Shown: positions 1-5,251 of the stretch, piece after piece
Layout: each line of letters starts with the position of its first letter
Position numbering within the stretch: the first letter of the stretch is position 1
Origin: an uncultured Pseudoflavonifractor sp.
GTDB taxonomy: Bacteria > Bacillota_A > Clostridia > Oscillospirales > Oscillospiraceae
Assembly (NCBI GenBank): GCA_947575475.1
Contig: CANPNN010000109.1
Span: 1-5,251, forward strand
Direction of reading: 5' to 3'
DNA length: 5,251 nucleotides
Position numbers and translations under genes: made by a program
The notes under the pieces: model-generated
Told to the model about the DNA's origin: nothing
Database searches by the model: none
What the model saw: the letters and a program-made list of their open reading frames with translations, nothing else

Positions 1-26
1 AAAACGGCGCCCCCCATTACCCGCCG
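1..26 (-). terminator. Possible intrinsic terminator at the window edge
   Basis: On the minus strand CGGCG (26-22) can pair with CGCCG (9-5) around a G-rich 12-base loop, followed by TTTT (4-1) running to the edge of the window. This would end the operon about 70 bases after the gph stop. The stem is short and the T-run cannot be followed past base 1, so the call is tentative. Confidence 0.35.
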
Positions 27-29
27 GCG

Positions 30-70
30 GGGGCGGTGGTGGGGGCCCCGCTGGGGGGGCCCACCGCCCC
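30..70 (-). repeat. GC-rich perfect inverted repeat downstream of gph
   Basis: CCACCGCCCC (61-70) is the exact reverse complement of GGGGCGGTGG (30-39), giving a 10-bp stem with one A-T pair and nine G-C pairs. The 21-base centre is nearly all G and C and can itself fold by pairing 46-49 with 53-56. On the minus strand a TTTTT run (75-71) precedes the stem instead of following it, so by itself this is not a classical terminator for gph. It may act as a 3' RNA-stabilising hairpin or as part of a compound termination region with bases 1-26. Confidence 0.5.
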
Positions 71-91
71 AAAAAGAGAGCCGCTTTTAAA

Positions 92-748
92 TTAAAATAT
101 CCGCTCTAACAATTCGCTGGGGCGGTCGATCAAGGTATCCGCCCCGTGGGCGAGGAGAAATTCCCGGTCCCGGAAGCCCCACGTGACCGAGATACAGGGA
201 AGCCCGGCGTTTTTCGCCGTTTGCAGGTCCACGTCCGAATCCCCCACATAGACCGCCCGGCCCGGGGTGACGGCCAAGGCGGCGAGGGTCTGGAAGACCA
301 TAGTGGCGTCCGGCTTTTTGGGTACGCCCCCAGCCTCGTTTTCCCCGGCCGCCAGGTCCATCAGGCCGGGAAAGTAGTCTTGAGCCAAGACCTTTACCGC
401 CGCGTCAAATTTGTTGGATACCACCGCCAGCTTGCAGCCCTTGGCCCGGAGAGTGTTCAAAGTCTCTATAATGCCGGGATAGGGAGCGGTCTTGTCCTTG
501 CTGTGCCGGGCATAGTAGGGCTTGAAAATATTCAAGGCCCTGGCGGTGTCCTCTGGGCTTGTTCCGGCGGGCACCGCCCGCTCCATCAGCTTGGCCACCC
601 CGTTGCCCACAAAGGCTTCCACCTCCTTGCGGGTGCGCTGGGGAAAGCCCATCTGCTCCAGCGCGTAGTTGGTGGCGTTCATCAGGTCATCCAGCGTATC
701 CAGCAGGGTGCCGTCCAGATCAAAGATCACAGCGTCATAGCGAAGCAT
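92..748 (-). CDS. gph: HAD-family phosphatase, probable phosphoglycolate phosphatase
   Basis: A 218-aa soluble HAD hydrolase with all four motifs. Motif I is IFDLDGTLLDT (8-18) with nucleophile D10 and acid/base D12. Motif II is VVSNK with S111. Motif III is K145 in PKKPD. Motif IV is VGDSDVDLQTAKNAG (168-182), where D170 and D174 bind magnesium. The helical C1 cap lies between motifs I and II and contains VEAFVGNGVAKLMERAV (43-59), the VGNG-type segment common in Gph proteins. Length and cap type fit Gph, which hydrolyses 2-phosphoglycolate; the pyrophosphatase PpaX and the beta-phosphoglucomutases are relatives, and the exact substrate of such enzymes is often mis-assigned. ATG at 748 is preceded by GGGAGGG seven bases upstream, and that site is inside a hairpin (749-780) that begins at the pit stop codon, suggesting translational coupling. 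It is the last gene of the operon in the window. Confidence 0.85.
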   Translation of the reverse strand: MLRYDAVIFDLDGTLLDTLDDLMNATNYALEQMGFPQRTRKEVEAFVGNGVAKLMERAVPAGTSPEDTARALNIFKPYYARHSKDKTAPYPGIIETLNTLRAKGCKLAVVSNKFDAAVKVLAQDYFPGLMDLAAGENEAGGVPKKPDATMVFQTLAALAVTPGRAVYVGDSDVDLQTAKNAGLPCISVTWGFRDREFLLAHGADTLIDRPSELLERIF

Positions 749-780
749 AAAATATCCCTCCCATGCAGTAGGGATATTCT
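749..780 (-). promoter_or_regulatory. Hairpin enclosing the gph ribosome site
   Basis: On the minus strand AATATCCC (778-771) pairs perfectly with GGGATATT (758-751) around a 12-base loop; a G-U and an A-U pair extend it to ten pairs (780-749). The 5' foot of the stem is the AG of the pit stop codon TAG, and the 3' arm contains part of the GGGAGGG ribosome site and the spacer before the ATG at 748. A ribosome finishing pit would have to melt this stem, which is the usual arrangement for translational coupling. The stem is A/U-rich at its base, so it is of moderate stability. Confidence 0.5.
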
Positions 781-1714
781 ACCACGCCAAAAGGCATTTG
801 ACCAGCAAAAACGCAAAAAAACCGCAGACAGGAAAGGTGAACAGCCACGCCGCCCCCAAAGACCCGGCGACCCTGCCGTTGGGATCGGCCCCTGCCCCTA
901 AGATGGCGGCGGTCTTGGCGTGGGTGGTGGAGACGGGAAGGCCCAGCAGGGTGCATAGGGCCAAGGTCCCGGCGCTGCCCAAGTCGGCGGCGAAGCCGGA
1001 GCGGGGGGTGAGGAGCACCATTTTCCGTCCCACCGTGTCGATGATGCGCCGGCCTCCCATCAAGGTCCCCAGAGCCATGATCCCGGCGCAGACCCAGCCG
1101 GACCAAGCAGGCAAAGAAAACTCCCCGCCGCCTAAGGAGAGGATGAGGGCCAGTACCCCCAAAAATTTTTGCCCATCCTGCGCGCCGTGGAAAAAGGCGG
1201 TGAGGGCGGCTCCCATGATCTGGCCCCTGCGGTAGAAGCCCTCCCCTTTGGGAGGCAGCAGCCGCCGGAACAGCCGCCCCAACACCCAGCCCAGCAGGAG
1301 GGAGAGGACCAGCCCAAAGGCCACCCGCCCAATGGCCCCCAGCCGCAGCCGCTCCACCCCCAAAGCCAGACCGGCCCCGGCAAGTCCGGCGATGAGGGCG
1401 TGGCTCTCGCTGGTGGGGATCCCGAACCGCCATGCGAAGACGGCCCACAGCGCCGTGGCGGCCAAGGCGGCGGTGAGGGCGGTGAGGGCGTAGGGACCAA
1501 AGTCGGCTATGGTCCAAAGGGTCCGGGCTACAGCGTCGCTGACCGCGGCGGTGCAGACCACACCTAAAAGGTTACATACGGCGGCCAGAGCCACGGCGGC
1601 GGGAAAGGAGAGGACCCCGGCGGCCACAGTGGTGGCAATGGCGTTTGGGGCGTCGGTCCAGCCGTTGACCAAAATGACGGCGGCAAGCAGGAGAAGGACA
1701 GGCAGCAATGGCAT
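779..1714 (-). CDS. pit: PiT-family inorganic phosphate transporter
   Basis: A 311-aa integral membrane protein of the PiT family, which takes up phosphate as a metal-phosphate complex coupled to protons or as a sodium symporter. The two inverted family repeats are visible: GWTDAPNAIATTVAAGVL (18-35) in the first half and FFHGAQDGQKFLGVLALIL (174-192) in the second, with conserved aspartates D21 and D180. Each is paired with a serine/threonine-histidine motif, FGIPTSESHALIAG (97-110) and GLPVSTTHAKTAAILGAG (258-275). Hydrophobic segments cover about 1-17, 38-58, 72-95, 103-119, 131-150, 166-195, 203-222, 245-262 and 285-308; a basic loop lies at 147-165. Length is slightly short but ordinary for Firmicutes. 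T20 and Q179 stand where asparagine is usual in GxNDAxN and HGANDAQ. ATG at 1714 is chosen because family homology begins there and AGGGGG sits seven bases upstream; the frame is open further upstream to 2086 but that part overlaps the preceding gene and has no PiT character. No PhoU-like DUF47 partner is adjacent. Coupling ion is not predictable here. Confidence 0.93.
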   Translation of the reverse strand: MPLLPVLLLLAAVILVNGWTDAPNAIATTVAAGVLSFPAAVALAAVCNLLGVVCTAAVSDAVARTLWTIADFGPYALTALTAALAATALWAVFAWRFGIPTSESHALIAGLAGAGLALGVERLRLGAIGRVAFGLVLSLLLGWVLGRLFRRLLPPKGEGFYRRGQIMGAALTAFFHGAQDGQKFLGVLALILSLGGGEFSLPAWSGWVCAGIMALGTLMGGRRIIDTVGRKMVLLTPRSGFAADLGSAGTLALCTLLGLPVSTTHAKTAAILGAGADPNGRVAGSLGAAWLFTFPVCGFFAFLLVKCLLAW

Positions 1715-1750
1715 AAAAACACCCCCTGCCGCATTGTACGGTGGGGGGTG
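1715..1750 (-). promoter_or_regulatory. Terminator-like hairpin enclosing the pit ribosome site
   Basis: On the minus strand CACCCCC (1750-1744) pairs with GGGGGTG (1726-1720). Inside it a symmetric two-base internal loop and a CCG/CGG pairing (1741-1739 with 1731-1729) close on a 7-base loop. Five T residues (1719-1715) follow directly, then the ATG at 1714. The GGGGG of the 3' arm is also the Shine-Dalgarno sequence of pit. The element could therefore stop part of the transcription entering pit, hide the ribosome site, or both. No separate pit promoter is evident in the 61-bp gap, so at least partial read-through from the glycosyltransferases is expected. Confidence 0.5.
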
Positions 1751-1775
1751 GGGAGATATGACCGGGAAAAACAGT

Positions 1776-2864
1776 TTATCCAAACAGCCCGATGCTCTCC
1801 AAGATCCGGTTGACGTCCTCTGCCCGCTGGCTCCAAGCCGCCGCTTTTCCGTATTCCCTCCGGCGGTCCTTGGCCCAAGAGCCTGTCTCCGCCAAGGCCC
1901 GGGCGCAGAGAAGGGCGAACTCCGCCGGGGTGTGGGCGCCGTATACCACATCGGGAAAGTGCTCCACCTGATCGGGCCGGAGCATGGCCACGATAGGCCG
2001 GCCCGCCGAGAGCAGCTCAAACATCCGGGCGTGGATGACATCGTCCTGAAGCTCGCTGCGGCGAAGGAGATAGAGGCATACGTCAAAGGCGCTGATGTAG
2101 TCGGGCAGATCCACTGGGGATACCGGTCCCAAGGTCAGCACGTTGGGGTATTCCAGTAGCCGGGAAAGCTGGCGGCAGCCCTTGTCCTCACCCACCAAGA
2201 CTAAGGTACATTCCGGATGGGCCTCCAAGGCCTCCACAGCGGGGGTCAGGTCCAAGTCGGGCCACAGGGTACCCACAAAGCCAAGGATCGGACCCCGGAT
2301 ATTCCAGAGGGCGGCGGGCCGGGGCAGACCGTCCTTGGCGAACATGGGGTAATTACAGCCGTAGGGGAGCAGAGTTACATTGGCGTTGCAGGGGGCCAAA
2401 TGCCGGCACAGCTCCGGGGAGGCGGCAAAGCACACATCGGCGGAGAGGGCCAGCTCGCTCTCCCACCGCTCCGGGAAGTCAGGCCAGTCCTGATAGCAGT
2501 CGTAGACCAGCCCCCGGTAGGCGATGTCGTCCAGATACTGGGCGCCGGCCGGGCTGGCGCACCAGAGCAGAGGCTCCCGGAACCGGTGCCGCTCCAGCTT
2601 GGATTGGAGGAACCGGACTGTGCGGTCCGAGCTGAACCGATTCAAAAGGGGAAAGGCGGCGTTCTGGGTGACCTCCGGGGGGAGGGTGTAGGCGATAAGG
2701 CCGGGGCGGAGCTTCCGGCCCGGCTCTTTCCACCCCCGGGACCCCCGGGGGGCGGGAGGCTCAAAATACAATACCTCCGCATCCTTCATCCGGGTCATGA
2801 GCTGTTGGGTGCGGGTGGGAGTGGCCGACCAAGGCTGGGCGGCAAGACAGACGATTTGGCGCAT
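1776..2864 (-). CDS. TuaH-like GT-B glycosyltransferase
   Basis: A 362-aa soluble glycosyltransferase of the GT-B fold, of the kind usually annotated as glycosyltransferase family 1/4 or TuaH-like (TuaH acts in teichuronic acid synthesis in Bacillus). The N-terminal half has the short MRQIVCLAAQPWS start typical of this group, the interdomain YDCYQDWPDF segment (121-130) and ADVCFAASPELCRHL (142-156) followed by LPYGCNYPMF (166-175). The C-terminal half begins with GPILGFVGTLWPDLDL (191-206), then LVLVGE (221-226) and LGPVSPVDLPDYISAFDVCLYL (245-266, cut here by description only). The donor-site helix is MFELLSAGRPIV (281-292) with E283 as the likely nucleotide-sugar contact; the first glutamate of a classical EX7E motif is not clear. 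ATG at 2864 has AAGGAA ten bases upstream. It lies 47 bp after the GT4-CsaB gene and 61 bp before pit, so it probably adds another sugar to the same polymer. Donor and acceptor are unknown. Confidence 0.85.
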   Translation of the reverse strand: MRQIVCLAAQPWSATPTRTQQLMTRMKDAEVLYFEPPAPRGSRGWKEPGRKLRPGLIAYTLPPEVTQNAAFPLLNRFSSDRTVRFLQSKLERHRFREPLLWCASPAGAQYLDDIAYRGLVYDCYQDWPDFPERWESELALSADVCFAASPELCRHLAPCNANVTLLPYGCNYPMFAKDGLPRPAALWNIRGPILGFVGTLWPDLDLTPAVEALEAHPECTLVLVGEDKGCRQLSRLLEYPNVLTLGPVSPVDLPDYISAFDVCLYLLRRSELQDDVIHARMFELLSAGRPIVAMLRPDQVEHFPDVVYGAHTPAEFALLCARALAETGSWAKDRRREYGKAAAWSQRAEDVNRILESIGLFG

Positions 2865-2911
2865 AGGGAAGATGTTCCTTTCGGATAAAAGATAGAGGAA
2901 AAAGAAGGGCC

Positions 2912-5137
2912 TTATTCCAGCCCCAGCAGCTCCGCCGCGGCGTCCTGATTGCGCCGCTCCACCTGACGAAGGCGCTCTACACCCTCCCGGAGGAACCCGT
3001 CGTCCCCGACGCGGCCTACGGCGGCGTCGATATGGCCCTTCAGGTCCGCCAAGGTCAGCTTGTTCAGCTCGGTATAGAGGTCCTGCCCAATGTAGCTGAG
3101 GAAGGAGCTGACCTTGGGGTCGTAGACCACCCCTACTAAGGGGACCCCCTGTCCGGCGGAAAAGACCAGAGCGTGAAGGCGCATGGATACCACCACCTTC
3201 ATCCGGGCAAAGAGACCGATGGTGTGGGCCGAGGAGCCTGTCTCGTCCAGCAGGTAGTGGGGGGCCTTCATTCGCTTGGCCACCTGCTGGGCGGCGGGCA
3301 GGTCCAGCCGCCGCTCGATGGGCAGGAACACGGGGGTAAGGCCATATTTTTCATAGGCGTAGTCGGCGGCTTGGGCAAAGATCTCCGCCTTGGCCTCAAA
3401 ACCAGTCCAAGGGCGAAGGGTAAAGCCGATGTAGCTCCCCGCCGGGTCCAGCTTGGCGCTTTCCAAAATACCGTCCACCGTGGCTGGGTCGGCGGCGGGG
3501 AGGATGACGGTGGGGTCGGCGGAGAGAATGACCTTGGGATGGGTAACGCCCATATCCTCCAATTCGGTCTTGGAGTGGGTGTCCCGAAGGGTGATCACAT
3601 CCACCCGCTTTTGCAGCACCTTGGCGCACAGCCTCCGGTTGGAGGGATATTGGATGGGCCCGATGCCGCAGCCGTACATGATGACCGGGTTGCCCCGGAC
3701 CTTGGCGGCCCAGATGGTGAAGAGGTAGAACCATAGGCTCCTGCGGCTGGTGGCGTCCTGCATGAGGGAGCCGCCGCCGTTGATATAAAGGCGGATCTTT
3801 CCCATCCGGTGGAGGAACCGGGGGACGTTGAAGGTGTAGATGGCGTTGACCCGGTAAGTGAGCCGGGTCTCCTTGGGCCGCCGGGACAGGACCCACAGGG
3901 GAAGGTCCGGGTCCAGCTGCCGCATCTCCCGGACGATGGCCTCCAAAATAGCGTCGTCCCCGGCGTTGCCCCGGCCGTAGGCCCCGCAGATCAGCACCCC
4001 GTCCCGCTTGCCCGCCTTCCGCTCCTGACTGCGGAGGATGGAGCGGTAAATGGTGAGCTGCCGCTCCAAGGTGCTTTCCAGCGAAAATTGGCTTTTGCCC
4101 TTCTCGTAGAGCCGGAGGCCCATGTGCTTCCGGAGCGTTTCGTCGGCGGCCAAGGCGGCCAAGTGGCGGGCCAAGGTCTCGTGGTCCCCCGGTTCAAAGA
4201 GGAATCCGTTCACTCCGTGGTCGATGAGGTAGGGGACCCCTCCCACCCGGCTGGCCACAGTGGGCAGGCCTGCCCTCGCCCCCTCGGTGAGGGCGTAAGG
4301 GAAGGTCTCGGACAGGGAGGTGAGGGTATTGATGTCCAAGGCGTTGTAGTAGCTATCGGTATCGCTGACCCAGCCGGCAAGGCAGACCTCTCCGGATACG
4401 CCTAAGTCAGAGGAGAGCTTTTGGAGCATTTCCATCTGCTCGCCGTCCCCGGCGATGAGGAGCCGAAGCCGGGGCTGGGTCTGGTGAGCCTTGGCAAAGC
4501 CCCGGATCAGGGTGGCAATGTCCTTTACCGGATTCAGCCGGGCGGCAATGCCCACGATGACCGAATCTTGGGGCCAGTCCAAGTTCAGGCTTTGGAGATA
4601 TGCCTCCCGGGACATGGCCGGGGTCCGGGGGGTGAAGTCCAGTCCGTTGTAAATGGTAAAAAGCCGGTCCGGATCAAAGCCCCGGGAGATGAGCAGGTCG
4701 GTGGTAGCGTCGGACACCCCGATCCGGTAATCCAAAAGCCGCAGGGCTATCGTATTGACAGCCCCGTAGGTATACTTGGCCAAGGGCCGGCCCAGATAGT
4801 CCAGCCGGTAGTCCGAGTGGACGGTGGACACCACGGGAAGGCCGGTGGACCTGCGCAGCAAAGCCCCCATCATGTTGCCCCGGGCCCCGTGGCAGTGGAT
4901 GATGTCGTAGCCCCCGCTCTTGATGAACTGGGTCAGCTCCCGGCGGACGCGGAAAATATTGTTGCCGGGAAAGATCACCGTCTCGATCCCCAGCTCCCGG
5001 GCCTCTTGGGCGAAGGGACCGTCGGTGAAGCAGACCATCGTCACATCGATGGACTTGCCCAGGTTTTGAAGCAGCATATGGACATGGGTCTTGGCTCCTC
5101 CCGTGTCGCCGCCGCTGATCAGGTGGATGACTTTCAT
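2912..5137 (-). CDS. GT4 glycosyltransferase fused to CsaB-type polysaccharide pyruvyl transferase
   Basis: A 741-aa two-domain cytoplasmic enzyme, with no signal peptide or membrane segment visible. Residues 1-370 form a GT-B fold of family GT4: a glycine-rich N-terminal loop (SGGDTGGAKTH, 8-18), the DIIHCHGARG segment (78-87), the donor-binding ARLNPVKDI segment (199-207, K205), and the EX7E motif E277/E285 in SLSETFPYALTEGARAGLP. Residues about 378-735 form a full-length polysaccharide pyruvyl transferase domain close to CsaB: CGAYGRGNAGDDAILEAI (384-401), NGGGSLMQD (453-461), GCGIGPI (489-495), TLRDTHSKTELEDMGV (516-531) and SMRLHALVFSAGQGVPLVGV (651-670). The junction is a short charged linker (about 369-379). 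CsaB enzymes move pyruvate from phosphoenolpyruvate to a hexosamine of the secondary cell-wall polysaccharide; the sugar added by the GT4 half cannot be read from the sequence. The start is ATG at 5137, preceded by GGAGGG five bases upstream. An in-frame ATG at 5194 would add 19 residues but lacks a ribosome site. It is the first gene of the operon, 47 bp ahead of a second glycosyltransferase. Fold and family are secure; the pyruvyl acceptor is inferred. Confidence 0.9.
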   Translation of the reverse strand: MKVIHLISGGDTGGAKTHVHMLLQNLGKSIDVTMVCFTDGPFAQEARELGIETVIFPGNNIFRVRRELTQFIKSGGYDIIHCHGARGNMMGALLRRSTGLPVVSTVHSDYRLDYLGRPLAKYTYGAVNTIALRLLDYRIGVSDATTDLLISRGFDPDRLFTIYNGLDFTPRTPAMSREAYLQSLNLDWPQDSVIVGIAARLNPVKDIATLIRGFAKAHQTQPRLRLLIAGDGEQMEMLQKLSSDLGVSGEVCLAGWVSDTDSYYNALDINTLTSLSETFPYALTEGARAGLPTVASRVGGVPYLIDHGVNGFLFEPGDHETLARHLAALAADETLRKHMGLRLYEKGKSQFSLESTLERQLTIYRSILRSQERKAGKRDGVLICGAYGRGNAGDDAILEAIVREMRQLDPDLPLWVLSRRPKETRLTYRVNAIYTFNVPRFLHRMGKIRLYINGGGSLMQDATSRRSLWFYLFTIWAAKVRGNPVIMYGCGIGPIQYPSNRRLCAKVLQKRVDVITLRDTHSKTELEDMGVTHPKVILSADPTVILPAADPATVDGILESAKLDPAGSYIGFTLRPWTGFEAKAEIFAQAADYAYEKYGLTPVFLPIERRLDLPAAQQVAKRMKAPHYLLDETGSSAHTIGLFARMKVVVSMRLHALVFSAGQGVPLVGVVYDPKVSSFLSYIGQDLYTELNKLTLADLKGHIDAAVGRVGDDGFLREGVERLRQVERRNQDAAAELLGLE

Positions 5138-5142
5138 AGGGT

Positions 5143-5148
5143 CCCTCC
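5143..5148 (-). promoter_or_regulatory. Shine-Dalgarno site that fixes the fusion-protein start
   Basis: GGAGGG on the minus strand lies five bases before the ATG at 5137. Family similarity (MKVIHLISGG) begins exactly at that codon. The upstream in-frame ATG at 5194 has no such site, and falls on the predicted transcription start itself, so the 5137 start is preferred. Confidence 0.8.
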
Positions 5149-5158
5149 GAAAAAAGAC

Positions 5159-5187
5159 TTGTGGGCGGATGAAAAGTATGGTAAAAT
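5159..5187 (+). promoter_or_regulatory. Possible opposing promoter reading to the right
   Basis: On the plus strand TTGTGG (5159-5164), a 17-base spacer and TAAAAT (5182-5187) preceded by TGG form an extended -10 promoter as good on paper as the minus-strand one. It would start at about 5194 and transcribe out of the window beyond 5251. Part of the resemblance follows automatically from the palindrome, which copies the -10 onto both strands, so this is a weak call that depends on whether a rightward gene or RNA lies just outside the window. Confidence 0.3.
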
Positions 5188-5209
5188 ACCTCATGTACCT
5201 ATTTTACCA
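5179..5209. repeat. Perfect 10-bp inverted repeat over the promoter, candidate operator
   Basis: TGGTAAAATA (5179-5188) is repeated inverted as TATTTTACCA (5200-5209) across an 11-base centre. The right arm contains the -10 of the operon promoter and the centre holds the predicted start of transcription, so a protein bound here would block initiation. A second nested pair, CTTGTGG (5158-5164) and CCACAAG (5207-5213), partly overlaps it, and a third GTAAAATA copy lies at 5216-5223. No regulator gene is present in the window, so the binding protein is unknown. In RNA only the left arm and centre would be transcribed from the minus strand, so this is better read as a DNA site than as an RNA hairpin. 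Confidence 0.55.
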
Positions 5210-5228
5210 CAAGCTGTAAAATATACAA
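5201..5228 (-). promoter_or_regulatory. Probable sigma-A promoter of the operon
   Basis: Read on the minus strand, TTGTAT (5228-5223) is followed after 16 bases by TAAAAT (5206-5201), which is preceded by TGG, an extended -10 (TGn) element. The -10 matches the consensus at five of six bases; the -35 only in TTG, which the extended -10 can compensate. The expected start of transcription is about 5194, giving a leader of about 57 nt to the ATG at 5137. The surrounding 5150-5240 stretch is AT-rich in an otherwise GC-rich window, as expected for a control region. No other convincing promoter is visible between the genes. Confidence 0.65.
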
Positions 5229-5251
5229 CCAGAAATCGACGGGGATTTTCC

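Noticed and set aside
146..901. Long plus-strand open frame of 251 codons opposite gph and pit
   Set aside because: It lies antisense to two well-supported genes, is rich in G, P, R and H as expected of a GC-rich shadow frame, and shows no family motif.
1161..1170. AAAAATTTTT tract within pit as a frameshift or phase-variation site
   Set aside because: The tract encodes the conserved QKFLGV part of the second PiT motif in frame, the phase does not match a slippery heptamer, and the frame is intact on both sides.
735..1517. Second minus-strand frame of 260 codons inside pit
   Set aside because: It is an arginine- and glycine-rich out-of-frame reading of the pit gene, which has clear PiT motifs in its own frame.
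1715..2086. Upstream extension of the pit frame by 124 codons
   Set aside because: The added part overlaps the TuaH-like gene in another frame, has no PiT similarity, and a good ribosome site precedes the ATG at 1714.
2865..2911. Gap between the fusion gene and the TuaH-like gene as a terminator or promoter
   Set aside because: It has only a short AAGG/CCTT self-complement and a pyrimidine run, with no stable stem and no recognisable -35/-10 pair; it holds just the AAGGAA ribosome site.
3173..4405. Plus-strand open frames opposite the fusion gene
   Set aside because: They are antisense to conserved CsaB and GT4 motifs, lack plausible ribosome sites and look like composition-driven shadows.
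5215..5220. TTTACA on the minus strand as a possible PhoP box
   Set aside because: Only one hexamer is present; I could not find the direct repeats at 11-base spacing that a PhoP site needs.

Overview
The window looks like chromosomal DNA from a GC-rich member of the Clostridia, most likely Oscillospiraceae (the Flavonifractor / Lawsonibacter / Oscillibacter neighbourhood). This rests on overall GC-richness, strong GGAGGG-type Shine-Dalgarno sequences, short same-strand intergenic gaps and protein families typical of Gram-positive cell-wall chemistry. The taxonomic call is inference from style, not from a marker gene.

All recognisable genes lie on the minus strand and read from right to left as one probable operon with gaps of 47, 61 and 30 bp. 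In order of transcription: (1) 5137-2912, a 741-aa fusion of a GT4 glycosyltransferase with a CsaB-type polysaccharide pyruvyl transferase; (2) 2864-1776, a 362-aa GT-B glycosyltransferase resembling TuaH; (3) 1714-779, a 311-aa PiT-family inorganic phosphate transporter; (4) 748-92, a 218-aa HAD phosphatase of the phosphoglycolate phosphatase (Gph) type. Upstream (5138-5251) is an AT-rich control region with an extended -10 promoter and a perfect 10-bp inverted repeat over its -10 and start point. Downstream (1-91) is an extremely GC-rich, hairpin-forming tail with a possible terminator at the very edge.

The first two genes suggest assembly and pyruvylation of a cell-wall or surface polysaccharide. 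In CsaB systems the ketal pyruvate on the polymer is the ligand for SLH-domain proteins. The last two genes concern phosphate import and removal of phosphate from a small metabolite. A functional link between the two halves is not proven; one speculative reading is an anionic, phosphate-free wall polymer made alongside phosphate uptake.

The most notable points are the GT4-CsaB fusion in a single polypeptide, the palindromic promoter that also carries a promoter-like signal in the opposite direction, and two consecutive genes (pit and gph) whose Shine-Dalgarno sequences are buried in hairpins that end in a U-run directly before the AUG. I see no CRISPR array, tRNA, rRNA, insertion sequence or phage gene.
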